Shown: one piece after another, positions 1 to 7,140 of the stretch
Layout of the letters: each line of letters starts with the position of its first letter
Numbering within the stretch: position 1 is the stretch's first letter
Origin: Bacteroidia bacterium
GTDB taxonomy: Bacteria > Bacteroidota > Bacteroidia > Flavobacteriales > Flavobacteriaceae
NCBI GenBank assembly: GCA_030429325.1
Contig: JAUICT010000005.1
Location: 1-19,845, forward strand
DNA: 19,845 nucleotides
Direction of reading: 5' to 3'
Position numbers and translations under genes: made by a program
Notes under the pieces: generated by a model
What the model saw: the letters and a program-made list of their open reading frames with translations, nothing else
What the model was told of the DNA's origin: nothing
Databases searched by the model: none

Positions 1-2
1 AC

Positions 3-413
3 TCTAATGGAAAAGCCTTTTTTTCATCCGATAGAGATGGCACATGGGACATTTATACTGCCGACTATATCAGCGGCTCATTTTTGAACATCCAAAAGTT
101 AAAATCTCCCATTAACCACGTTGATAGTGGCGAATGGCCCAGTTATATAAGCGAGAACGGTATGTCGTTATACTTCAGTTCGATAAGAACTAATGGTTTT
201 GGGGGCGATGACATATACGTTTCCAATTTTTCTGAAGGAAGTTGGCAAGCCCCAAAATTAATGAACGAACCTATCAATAGCGCATCTTATGAAGATAGTG
301 CAACATTTACCAAAGACCATCAGTTTCTCTTTTTTGCAAGTTGGCGCGATTCTGAATTTTCCAAAGGTGTGAGCAATATTTACATCAAAAAAAATGACGG
401 TTCCAAATCTTAG
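3..413 (+). CDS. PD40/WD40-like beta-propeller protein, 3' part
   Basis: The reading frame is open to the left edge of the window, so only the C-terminal 136 codons are present and the true start lies outside. The visible part has PD40 (TolB-type WD40-like) blades. A blade with FSSDRDGTWDIY at its core is followed by one reading YFSSIRTNGFGGDDIYVS and by a weaker last blade ending in NIYIKK. The family usually forms exported or periplasmic propellers used for binding, or as an N-terminal domain ahead of hydrolase or OmpA-like domains. No catalytic domain follows here, so the gene ends on the propeller. A 220-bp gap separates it from the next gene, so it is probably not part of that operon. 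The specific role is unknown. Confidence 0.75.
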   Translation, partial: SNGKAFFSSDRDGTWDIYTADYISGSFLNIQKLKSPINHVDSGEWPSYISENGMSLYFSSIRTNGFGGDDIYVSNFSEGSWQAPKLMNEPINSASYEDSATFTKDHQFLFFASWRDSEFSKGVSNIYIKKNDGSKS

Positions 414-633
414 TTCTGTCGGGCATTATGGTATACTAATCCCTTTTCACAAAACTAATTCTCCAACTTTTCATGAGAAAAGGATGCCGTTAACGTTCCT
501 GAAAGATGATGATTTTAGAAGTTAAGGCTCATTTCAACAGACTTTCATTTTAATTATGCATTGAGGCAATGTCAGGTATTATCCAAAAACCATACTAAGG
601 GTATAGGAAACAGTTTCTAGAAAAACCCATAGC

Positions 634-1251
634 ATGAAAAATAAGGAACATGTCTTGAACTTCATATCAGATATAGCCTTTACTCCATCCGTTAAGGCAT
701 TACAACAACAATATGGTTCCAGAAGAAGTTATGAAAAGATGGAAAACGGAAGAGGTTGGCTGGATGCACTTACACCTCCATTAATTGATTTTATAAGTCA
801 TCGGGATTCCTTCTACATGGCTACTTCCACAAAAGAGGGACAACCTTATATCCAGCATCGTGGCGGAGCACCCGGTTTTTTGAAAGTACTTGATACGAAA
901 ACACTTGCCTTTGCAGATTTTTCGGGAAACCAACAATATATAAGCGCTGGCAATCTGGCCGAGAACCCCAAAGCATTCTTGTTTTTGATGGATTATCCAT
1001 CCAAGACCCGGGTAAAAATCTGGGGTGAGGCAACGGTTGAATATGATGACACAGAACTGATGAATTCACTTGCTGTTTCTGGATATACTGCAAAGGTTGA
1101 ACGGGCCTTTATTTTTACCATACATGCAATAGACGTTAACTGCCCCCAACATATTGTGGAAAGATATACCCTTGACGAAATCGAGCAAATGATGGTTCCG
1201 CTCAAAGAGCGAATCATTGAACTGGAAAATGAAATAAATACATTAAAATGA
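634..1251 (+). CDS. Pyridoxamine 5'-phosphate oxidase-like flavin-binding protein
   Basis: This 205-residue cytosolic protein has the split-barrel PNPOx fold of the general PNPOx-like family (COG3576-like), not true PdxH. Residues 58-135 carry the barrel: DSFYMATSTKEGQPYIQHRG, then LKVLDTKTLAFADFSGN, then NPKAFLFLMDY and TRVKIWGEA. Members bind FMN or a related cofactor and are commonly annotated as general stress or flavin-nucleotide-binding proteins; the substrate is not predictable. The last 25 residues are charged and helical. No signal peptide is seen. The ATG follows an AT-rich leader without a clear Shine-Dalgarno sequence, as is common in this phylum. Its stop codon overlaps the start of the downstream GAPDH gene (ATGA), so the two are probably translated together. 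Confidence 0.85.
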   Translation: MKNKEHVLNFISDIAFTPSVKALQQQYGSRRSYEKMENGRGWLDALTPPLIDFISHRDSFYMATSTKEGQPYIQHRGGAPGFLKVLDTKTLAFADFSGNQQYISAGNLAENPKAFLFLMDYPSKTRVKIWGEATVEYDDTELMNSLAVSGYTAKVERAFIFTIHAIDVNCPQHIVERYTLDEIEQMMVPLKERIIELENEINTLK

Positions 1252-2237
1252 AAAGAATTGCAATCAATGGAATGGGGCGCATAGGACGAGCTTCACTAAA
1301 AGTTATTTTGGATACCCCGAACCTGAATCTTGTGGCCGTAAATGATATTTTACCCCTATCAAACCTGGCCTATTTAATGCGTTATGATTCCACCTACGGG
1401 CCATATACAAAAGAGGTTACCCATACCGAAGACACCATTACCGTTGGAGGAAACCAAATCCAATACTTTCAGGAGAGAGATCCGCAAAAACTACCATGGA
1501 AAGACCTTGATGTAGACATTGTGATTGAAAGTACGGGTATTTTTACCCAAACCGAAGATGCCAACAAACATATAAAGGCAGGGGCCAAATCAGTAATAAT
1601 CTCAGCCCCAACAAAGAGTGTAGATTCCCCAACAGTAGTTCATGGGGTAAATTCCCCAAATAATGACTCTACTATTTTCTCGTGTGCCAGTTGTACTACC
1701 AATAACATTAGTCCCATCGTTGAAATTCTGGGACGTAATGTAGGAATCAACAAGGCCATAATGACCACAATCCATGCTTATACTGCTTCACAAAACCTTA
1801 TGGACAGTGCATCTCCCAAGAACCTTCGCATGGGTAGGGCTGCTGCGGAGAATCTGGTACCAACCAGCACTGGTGCTGCCATTGCCACTACCAAAGCACT
1901 ACCTGAATTCGTAGGGAAATTTGATGGCGTAGCCGTTCGCGTACCTGTAAAAGCAGGGTCAATTTCGGATATGACATTCGTAACACAACGAAATGTTACT
2001 CCAGAAGAGATCAATGAAATTCTTCAAAAAGAAGCTGCCACCGAACGATACCAAAAGGTTATTTCCACCACCTATGAGCCCTTGGTGTCATCGGACATCA
2101 TTGGAAGTCCTTTTGCGGCAATAGTAGATTTAAACATGACCCGTGTTGTGGATGGTGACCTTTTAAAAATCATGGCTTGGTACGATAATGAATGGGGCTT
2201 CACCCATCAGATGATTCGTCTTATCCAAGACATGTAA
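1248..2237 (+). CDS. gap: Type I glyceraldehyde-3-phosphate dehydrogenase, divergent paralogue
   Basis: This would oxidise glyceraldehyde 3-phosphate to 1,3-bisphosphoglycerate with NAD in the cytosol. The 329 residues match the family length. The Rossmann start INGMGRIGR is at 7-14, Asp33 after the second strand favours NAD over NADP, catalytic Cys149 sits in SCASCTTNN, His176 in TIHAYT, PTSTGAA lies at 205-211 and NEWGF at 314-318. Two departures stand out. The usual RVPTPNVS phosphate-site segment reads RVPVKAGS (231-238), and the second Cys of the SCTTNC motif is Asn153. These suggest a non-housekeeping copy or altered substrate preference, though this is inference. The start codon overlaps the stop of the PNPOx-like gene by four bases, an unusual operon partner for a glycolytic enzyme. 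Confidence 0.9.
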   Translation: MKRIAINGMGRIGRASLKVILDTPNLNLVAVNDILPLSNLAYLMRYDSTYGPYTKEVTHTEDTITVGGNQIQYFQERDPQKLPWKDLDVDIVIESTGIFTQTEDANKHIKAGAKSVIISAPTKSVDSPTVVHGVNSPNNDSTIFSCASCTTNNISPIVEILGRNVGINKAIMTTIHAYTASQNLMDSASPKNLRMGRAAAENLVPTSTGAAIATTKALPEFVGKFDGVAVRVPVKAGSISDMTFVTQRNVTPEEINEILQKEAATERYQKVISTTYEPLVSSDIIGSPFAAIVDLNMTRVVDGDLLKIMAWYDNEWGFTHQMIRLIQDM

Positions 2238-2640
2238 AAAGATAAAATCAAGGGACGCGCAGTACATCCCCAACGAGGTAATTCTGGGTTTCCTTGAGAA
2301 AAACCTTTTCAATATTTCACGCTGACACAAGGTAGAAGACACAGACCTTCACAGGTTTTAAGTCATATATCACTGCCCTCCTAGTTGATTTGCCAACGAA
2401 CAGGGTGTTACATCCACTTTCATAAAATGTATTGCCCTACCGGAATAGTTTCGGCCATGAAACCAACAAGTAAACAATTTTCCAGAATGAAAAAAAAGAA
2501 AACTACAGTTCAACTTTTCAATGCTTTTGCAGAAAACAAAGAAGACGGTAACCCTTAAAATCATATGCATCTAGGAAGTTGGACCGATAACAATTTACAC
2601 CACCGAACCAAAACCCTTTATGTAATACCAAGTAAAATGA
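2238..2640. other. Intergenic region between GAPDH and OYE genes
   Basis: This 403-bp gap holds no gene that I can support. A weak hairpin lies at 2343-2358. A 33-codon ATG frame at 2457-2558 on the + strand and a 66-codon frame on the - strand at 2370-2570 lack recognisable content. I found no match to the Bacteroidota promoter pattern (TTTG and TAnnTTTG with 17-19 bp between) ahead of the OYE gene. Confidence 0.5.
2343..2358 (+). terminator. Weak candidate terminator after GAPDH gene
   Basis: AGACCT and AGGTTT form a 6-bp stem with one G-U pair and a TCAC loop, about 105 bp after the gap stop codon. The final T of the tract adds only four T residues. The short, weak stem makes this a low-confidence call. 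Confidence 0.25.
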
Positions 2641-3738
2641 ATGAATAATTTAAAAAGAAGAAAAATGAAAGTTTTTGAAGCTACAACATTATCAGGATTA
2701 AAATTAAAAAATAGGATTGTAATGGCGCCAATGACCAGGAGCCGGGCAATTGACAACATCCCCAACGACCTTATGAAGGAATATTACTCGCAACGTTCGG
2801 GAGCAGGACTCATATTGTCCGAAGCAACCGCCGTGTCGCCCAATGGCACCGGGTATCCCCGAATTCCGGGAGCCTACACGGACGAGCAGATTGAGGGTTG
2901 GAAAAACGTTATTGAAGGAGTACATTCCAATGATGGTCGTTTCTTTGTGCAACTATTTCATACCGGCAGGGTTTCCTCCTCCCTCAACTTACCAGAGGGA
3001 AGTGAGACATTGGCCCCATCGATAGTTCCACTAACCGAAATGGAAATGTACACAGACCAAAAAGGAATGCAACCCCATGATATACCTAAAGAAATGTCAC
3101 ATGATGATATTCTTCAGGTACAAGAGGAATACGTGAAAGCAGCAAAAAATCTTATTGAAGCAGGTGCCGACGGCATAGAAATTCATAGTGCCAACGGATA
3201 TTTATTAGATCAGTTCCTTGATCCCAAAACCAACCTTAGAACAGATCGGTATGGTGGGGATTACAAAGGGCGTTCAACCTTCACTCTCGAAATCACCAAA
3301 AAAGTGGTTGAAGCTATAGGTGCGGACAAGGTAGGTATACGGTTTTCTCCTTATGGGGTAGTAAATGGAATGTCCGGGGATTTTGAGGACATTGTGGAGT
3401 TGTATACCCATTTGTCGCAAGAGCTCTCCAAAATGAACATTGCGTACATCCATATAGCAGACCAGCGTGCCGCCATGGAAGCCCCAGAGTTTGCAACAAA
3501 AATCTGGAAAACCATTGGACAAAACTTTAACGGAGCACTATTGGGTGGTGGAGATGTGAATACCGCAGAAAAAGCTGAAGAACTTTTAAACGATGGGTAT
3601 AGCTTGGTCTATATCGGCAGGCCCTTTATTGCCAATCCAAACTTGGTAGACAAACTAAAAAACAAAGAAGAACTGGTGCAATTGGATCCAGACAAGCTTT
3701 ATTCACCTGGTGCCGATGGCTATACTGATTGGGAATAA
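2641..3738 (+). CDS. Old yellow enzyme family alkene reductase
   Basis: This FMN- and NAD(P)H-dependent ene-reductase of the NemA/XenB class reduces activated C=C bonds in enals, enones, maleimides or quinones, and sometimes nitro compounds. It is a cytosolic TIM barrel of 365 residues. Diagnostic stretches are NRIVMAPMTRSRA (24-36), QLFHTGRVS (104-112), the substrate-anion pair His182/Asn185 with proton-donor Tyr187 in HSANGYLLDQFL, NLRTDRYGGD (198-207), and the FMN phosphate sites GGGD (302-305) and GRPF (326-329). A second ATG at codon 9 (2665) follows AAGAAG and gives the N-terminus MKVFEATTLSGL usual for the family, so the protein may really start there. A strong terminator closes the gene. 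Neighbouring peroxiredoxin and hydrolases fit an electrophile-detoxification role. Confidence 0.95.
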   Translation: MNNLKRRKMKVFEATTLSGLKLKNRIVMAPMTRSRAIDNIPNDLMKEYYSQRSGAGLILSEATAVSPNGTGYPRIPGAYTDEQIEGWKNVIEGVHSNDGRFFVQLFHTGRVSSSLNLPEGSETLAPSIVPLTEMEMYTDQKGMQPHDIPKEMSHDDILQVQEEYVKAAKNLIEAGADGIEIHSANGYLLDQFLDPKTNLRTDRYGGDYKGRSTFTLEITKKVVEAIGADKVGIRFSPYGVVNGMSGDFEDIVELYTHLSQELSKMNIAYIHIADQRAAMEAPEFATKIWKTIGQNFNGALLGGGDVNTAEKAEELLNDGYSLVYIGRPFIANPNLVDKLKNKEELVQLDPDKLYSPGADGYTDWE

Positions 3739-3782
3739 TAAACCGAAGGCGCTGAATGCAAAATTCCAAGAATTTATAATAG

Positions 3783-3806
3783 AAAAGGGGGCAATGCCCC
3801 CTTTTT
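3783..3806. terminator. Strong bidirectional rho-independent terminator
   Basis: A perfect GGGGGC/GCCCCC stem with an AAT loop is flanked by AAAA on the left and TTTTT on the right. It therefore serves the OYE gene on the + strand (ends 45 bp before it) and the YHS gene on the - strand (ends 46 bp from it). It sits exactly between the two convergent genes. Confidence 0.95.
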
Positions 3807-3850
3807 AAATTTTATCTATTAAACAATGCTTCGCCATAAATTAAGAATAA

Positions 3851-4348
3851 TCAAAGCATGAACTTTTTAAATTTATCCATACTGGACCAATTCTTATCGG
3901 CTTGACCAATATGCTTTTCCTTACCCTCTTGTTCCCAAACCTTAACAAAGTCTCCCTCTAAATTAACGGTGAACAAGTACAGCTTCCCATCAACAATACG
4001 AAAACTATTGGGGTCTGGCTGAAATTTTGCCCCCAACGACACGGCAAAGGCGCACCAACCTCCGTATTGGGCCTTATACTTTTCAGGATTTCCCTTAAAT
4101 TTTTCAAGTTCGTCTTTGTTCGCAAAATAATACGACAATCCATCATGGCTTGCCTTGTACATCTTCTTCCCCAATCTTGCTTTTCCTTGGTCTACATAAG
4201 ATACCGGACTATAGCCTTGGAGTGCAATCATACTATCATCGGTACTATAACTGTGGGATTGTGCCAGAAGCGTTGATGCTCCAAAACACAACAAGCAAAA
4301 AAGAGTAAAAAGGTCTTTTTTAGTTTTAACTGGATCTGTTGTTTTCAT
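3851..4348 (-). CDS. Exported YHS-domain protein
   Basis: This 165-residue protein starts with a positively charged region and a hydrophobic segment, FTLFCLLCFGASTLLAQ (14-30), with likely signal peptidase I cleavage near Ala29/Gln30. It should therefore act in the periplasm. The YHS-type core spans about 39-105: ALQGYSPVSYVDQGKARLG, YKASHDGLSYYFANKDELEKFKGNPEKY, then YGGWCAFAVSLG. YHS domains are small, often metal-associated modules found with heavy-metal pumps and oxidoreductases; no enzymatic activity can be assigned. It is the last gene of the minus-strand series, 105 bp after the DUF1348 gene, and reads into the bidirectional terminator. Cotranscription with the sigma-factor gene is likely but not proven. 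Confidence 0.88.
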   Translation of the reverse strand: MKTTDPVKTKKDLFTLFCLLCFGASTLLAQSHSYSTDDSMIALQGYSPVSYVDQGKARLGKKMYKASHDGLSYYFANKDELEKFKGNPEKYKAQYGGWCAFAVSLGAKFQPDPNSFRIVDGKLYLFTVNLEGDFVKVWEQEGKEKHIGQADKNWSSMDKFKKFML

Positions 4349-4453
4349 AATACTTGATTTTAAATTTATTTAAGGATTGAAATTACTTGTGGTAAAGCAG
4401 TTTGATTAGGATGGTACTGATGAATAAATTCCTTCTTCTTGACCTCATTAACC

Positions 4454-4867
4454 TTATAACCGCCTTTCATCTTCAGAAATGGGCAAATCGTTTATACTTG
4501 CATATCTTTTTTGCATCAGTCCATCGTCATTGAATTCCCAATTCTCATTGCCGTAAGCACGATACCATTGTCCGGAAAGATCTCTGTATTCATATTCAAA
4601 GCGTACAGCAATGCGGTTATCCGTATGCGCCCAATATGTTTTTTTAAGCTTATAATCCAACTCGGTTTTCCATTTGTCAGCCAAGAACTCTTGAATCTCC
4701 TTTCGTCCTTTAATGAACTGTGAGCGGTTTCTCCACTCACTGTTCTCTGTATAGGCCAAAGAGACCTTAATGGGATCCTGGCTGTTCCATGCATCTTCTG
4801 CCAATTGGATTTTCATCTTTGCCGATTCCAAGGTAAACGGCGGCAACGGTAGTTTTTTTTCACTCAT
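4454..4867 (-). CDS. DUF1348 (NTF2-like / SnoaL-fold) protein
   Basis: This 137-residue cytosolic protein matches the DUF1348/COG3558 family of nuclear transport factor 2-like folds nearly end to end. Residues 13-65 contain AEDAWNSQDP and AYTENSEWRNRSQFIKGRKEIQEFL. Residues 78-112 contain YWAHTDNRIAVRFEYEYRD and QWYRAYGNENWEF, and the end carries RYASINDLPI. The fold is a cone-shaped pocket often used by small isomerases and hydrolases, but the substrate of DUF1348 proteins is unknown. The ATG follows an A-rich stretch. It lies 129 bp after the sigma-factor gene and 105 bp before the YHS gene, all on one strand. DUF1348 genes are often found near redox or detoxification enzymes, which fits this neighbourhood. 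Confidence 0.9.
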   Translation of the reverse strand: MSEKKLPLPPFTLESAKMKIQLAEDAWNSQDPIKVSLAYTENSEWRNRSQFIKGRKEIQEFLADKWKTELDYKLKKTYWAHTDNRIAVRFEYEYRDLSGQWYRAYGNENWEFNDDGLMQKRYASINDLPISEDERRL

Positions 4868-4996
4868 CTTTTTTTGGTTTCATTTCTTTTTTGGGTGTGC
4901 GATATCGAAGTCGTTTATATGTATCTAGACAGTTTATTCCCAACCAACAGAAGGCCAACTGGATGTTCAACCATAAACTTTGCATAAGGCATTGCT

Positions 4997-5563
4997 TTAA
5001 GCCACGTTATGCCAGTTCTCCTCCAAATAAGCCTTGATTTTCTTACGAGCGCGGCTTAGGGCGACCCAGGCATTTATCTTGTTGATATCCAGGGTGTCAC
5101 AAATGGCTTCTGTACTAAATCCTTTGATTTTCATATCCAGTACTTGCTGTTCCCGGCTTCCCAGAAGCTTTAATCCTGATTGCAATACCATTTGTAGCTC
5201 ATCAACATATAGGAATGTAATGGCATCATTGCTTTCTGTGCGGTCCTTTGCATAATCCCAAATACCAGGGATGGTATGATCAGCGACCTTAACGGCCAAA
5301 TGGGATACTTTTCCTTGTTGGGAATAAACGCTTCGATAGTGGTCCATAATCTTATTGTTTAGAATGGCCGTAAGCCAAACTCGTTCACTGGAGCGCCCCT
5401 TAAACCTTGGAGCAGCATGTAAGGCTGCCAAAAACGTGTCTTGTACAATGTCTTCCACCATATCGGAAGGAAGTTTTTTCCTGGCCATAACGCATAAATA
5501 TTCTTTATACTTTACACCCCATAATTTAGGGTTGAGCTGATTTTTTGTTTCTTCGTTTTTCAT
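4997..5563 (-). CDS. ECF-type sigma-70 family RNA polymerase sigma factor
   Basis: This 188-residue extracytoplasmic-function sigma factor redirects RNA polymerase to a specific regulon. Region 2 spans about 18-80 with MVEDIVQDTFLAALHAAPRFKGRSSERVW (35-63) and LNNKIMDHYRS. Region 4 spans about 130-183 with LLGSREQQVLDMKIKGFSTEAICDTL and a recognition helix WVALSRARKKIKAYL. No anti-sigma gene lies next to it on either side. Instead its start overlaps the stop of a small GNAT gene (ATGA), and DUF1348 and YHS genes follow. This arrangement raises the possibility of control by expression level or by the co-encoded GNAT. The target promoters are not identifiable from this window. Confidence 0.92.
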   Translation of the reverse strand: MKNEETKNQLNPKLWGVKYKEYLCVMARKKLPSDMVEDIVQDTFLAALHAAPRFKGRSSERVWLTAILNNKIMDHYRSVYSQQGKVSHLAVKVADHTIPGIWDYAKDRTESNDAITFLYVDELQMVLQSGLKLLGSREQQVLDMKIKGFSTEAICDTLDINKINAWVALSRARKKIKAYLEENWHNVA

Positions 5564-5940
5564 GGTAAATGTTTATACTTGTTTTGGGAGTCAACTGTAT
5601 TTGTAGCAATTCTAGAATAGGTTGGCTGCTCTTTGGTAACCACTAGTTTTTGGTATCTGGAATTCTTGAGAAGAAATACCTGTACTTCATTACAGTTGGC
5701 AACAATCTTATACTCAGCCCTATGGGCATACTCAAAAACTCGGTCAAGAAGGGCATTCCCCACTTCCTCTTTATCCAGATATTTTGAAATTTCCAATCGC
5801 TTTAAATCAATCCAATGATCCCCTATCATTCGATACTCAAGGGATGCCGTTTGCCCATTAATGTGGAACTGAAAATAGTTCTTGCCATCTTCACTTTTGA
5901 AGATCAACGGCATACGGTTAATGTTTGTTTCCGATAACAT
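5560..5940 (-). CDS. Small GCN5-like N-acetyltransferase (COG2388 type)
   Basis: This 126-residue protein resembles the compact GNAT family of COG2388 (pfam14542), which uses a Cys in place of the usual GNAT features. A core beta sheet, MPLIFKSEDGKNYFQFHINGQTASLEYRMIG (10-40), leads into the acetyl-CoA loop/helix EEVGNALLDRVFEYAHRAEYKIVANCNEV, with the conserved Cys at 83 and the closing FLLKNSRYQKLV (89-100). The acetyl-CoA loop is degenerate compared with the RGKGIG form. Roughly 20 C-terminal residues are extra and low in conservation. The ATG is preceded by AAGGAG with only three intervening bases, an unusually clear Shine-Dalgarno for this phylum. Translation is probably coupled to the sigma factor. 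The substrate is unknown. Confidence 0.75.
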   Translation of the reverse strand: MLSETNINRMPLIFKSEDGKNYFQFHINGQTASLEYRMIGDHWIDLKRLEISKYLDKEEVGNALLDRVFEYAHRAEYKIVANCNEVQVFLLKNSRYQKLVVTKEQPTYSRIATNTVDSQNKYKHLP

Positions 5941-5950
5941 ATTCTCCTTT
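5941..5950 (-). promoter_or_regulatory. Shine-Dalgarno of GNAT-sigma operon
   Basis: Reading on the minus strand, AAAGGAG lies three bases before the GNAT ATG. Strong purine-rich sites are uncommon in the other genes here. The CCCCTT ten-odd bases upstream could pair with it (five of six positions), so the site may be masked in one RNA conformation. Confidence 0.5.
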
Positions 5951-5960
5951 ATTTATCATG

Positions 5961-6073
5961 AAGGGGTGACTTCTTTCTATCAAAGCCCATGGCCTTTTGT
6001 TATTGATTTCCATACAGTTTGGACAAGGAATACTGTATTTCCAACAATATGGCCCACACATTGGTCACCCCTT
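5961..6073 (-). promoter_or_regulatory. Candidate structured 5' leader of GNAT-sigma operon
   Basis: A perfect 10-bp inverted repeat (GTCACCCCTT at 6064-6073 with AAGGGGTGAC at 5961-5970) encloses 93 bp. Inside, read as minus-strand RNA, are further dyads: a 6-bp hairpin at 6045-6063 directly against the closing stem, a GGAA...TTCC hairpin with one bulge at 6027-6042 (alternatively ATACAGT/ACTGTAT at 6012-6018 and 6032-6038), and AAAGCCCATGGCCTTT (5982-5997), a palindrome with one mismatch. The arrangement resembles a multibranched RNA domain just ahead of the ribosome-binding site. It could equally be a set of protein operators. No known riboswitch class is recognised. Confidence 0.4.
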
Positions 6074-6144
6074 AACCAATTAGATATTTATTCATCAAGA
6101 TTACTGTGATTGCGATAAGGAAAAATCCAAATTATAAATCCTTG

Positions 6145-6165
6145 ATCCATGTGGTGCCCATGGAT
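6145..6165 (-). terminator. Hairpin at end of cytosolic hydrolase gene
   Basis: ATCCATG and CATGGAT form a perfect 7-bp stem with a 7-base loop, and the stem begins at the last base of the stop codon. No T-tract follows directly on the minus strand, so this may be an inefficient terminator or an RNA-processing or stability hairpin. Confidence 0.4.
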
Positions 6166-6893
6166 TATTCTTCGGTCATTGCCTTATCAACTTCTAAAAT
6201 TCCTACCAGTTGGGCTGTGGTATAAACAGCACTGGCCATCATTACATAGTTGGTCTGGGCCGCTTGGTCCCCATCAAGATTTGGAAGCTTGGCCGAACCG
6301 GTAGCATCCCCTACCACAGCAACTTCAAACCCGCATTCCAAAAGCTCTCTCATGTGGGACTCTACACACAAATTCCCAGACATTCCCCCAAGAATAACTT
6401 TGTCTACCTTCTGTTTTCTTAATTGAAGTACAAGGTCATTGTTTTCTGGCCCATAAACTTTATGTGGACTGCAAACAGTAACCTTATCGGTATTGTTTAT
6501 GTACGGTTTGTATATGTCGAGCCAATCGGCACCGGACCCCTCAAAACCTTCAACGTTTAATTGATCCCCTCGGTCAAACATGCCAATATTGTGCATCAGA
6601 CGTTCCAATGTCCCTTCAAATTGCCACTCATGATCATGTTTATAATAATAATGTGGAGATACAAAAACATGGATTCCGTTTTCAGCACCCAATCTAAACA
6701 GGGTTTCAATATTTTCTACCGTGTTGTTCTCCACAACACTAGCCCCTACTGCCCCCCAGGCCACACCATCTGGGTGTAAGAAATCGTTCTGTGGGTCCAC
6801 AATGACAATGGCAGTACTGCGATCAATGTCAAACCCCGTTACGGGAAGTTGGGCAATTTCTTTTCCTTGATTTGCTCTTTCTGTTGAACTCAT
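6165..6893 (-). CDS. Isochorismatase-like cysteine hydrolase, cytosolic copy
   Basis: This 242-residue cysteine hydrolase of the isochorismatase superfamily would cleave a small amide, ureide or related bond; the exact substrate cannot be read from sequence. The catalytic triad is intact: Asp33 in IVDPQNDF, Lys145 in SPHKVYGP and Cys176 in MSGNLCVESHMREL. Other conserved stretches are SPHYYYKHDHEWQFEG (79-94) and MFDRGDQLNVEGFEGSGADW (105-124). The N-terminus has no signal peptide, so it acts in the cytosol. A close paralogue with a signal peptide is encoded at 16868-17599; by eye about two-thirds of aligned residues are identical. It lies between the peroxiredoxin and the GNAT-sigma genes on the same strand, separated from them by 247 and 224 bp, so it may be transcribed alone. 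Confidence 0.93.
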   Translation of the reverse strand: MSSTERANQGKEIAQLPVTGFDIDRSTAIVIVDPQNDFLHPDGVAWGAVGASVVENNTVENIETLFRLGAENGIHVFVSPHYYYKHDHEWQFEGTLERLMHNIGMFDRGDQLNVEGFEGSGADWLDIYKPYINNTDKVTVCSPHKVYGPENNDLVLQLRKQKVDKVILGGMSGNLCVESHMRELLECGFEVAVVGDATGSAKLPNLDGDQAAQTNYVMMASAVYTTAQLVGILEVDKAMTEE

Positions 6894-7140
6894 GGTTTTA
6901 CTTTTTTTGATTACTTGTTTTGTATACCGTAAAATTCAATCTAAAGCAGCACCCATTTTTTTTGAAAGTTGCCCAAATGTTTTCAATTTGCTATTAGAAA
7001 TGATGTGCCGGGAAAAAGGGAGCGTAAACTTGAAAAGGAAAGAAGGTAACTGGTAAATCATCCATACCATCTAAATACGGATGTGCCCAAGGTTAGCCTA
7101 GGGTGCCATAGGCCAATTGAAGTAATTACAATCGTAAAAT

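Noticed and set aside
467..482. CTTTTC/GAAAAG hairpin after the PD40 gene
   Set aside because: It has a six-bp AT-rich stem without a T-tract and is too weak to call as a terminator.
2457..2558. 33-codon frame on the + strand between gap and OYE genes
   Set aside because: It is short, Lys-rich and low in complexity, has no recognisable family, and has no ribosome-binding signal.
2370..2570. 66-codon frame on the - strand in the same gap
   Set aside because: No family resemblance and no promoter or ribosome-binding site; it overlaps the equally weak frame on the other strand.
7093..7116. Hairpin downstream of the peroxiredoxin gene
   Set aside because: The stem has a mismatch and is not followed by T residues on the minus strand; it is not convincing as a terminator.
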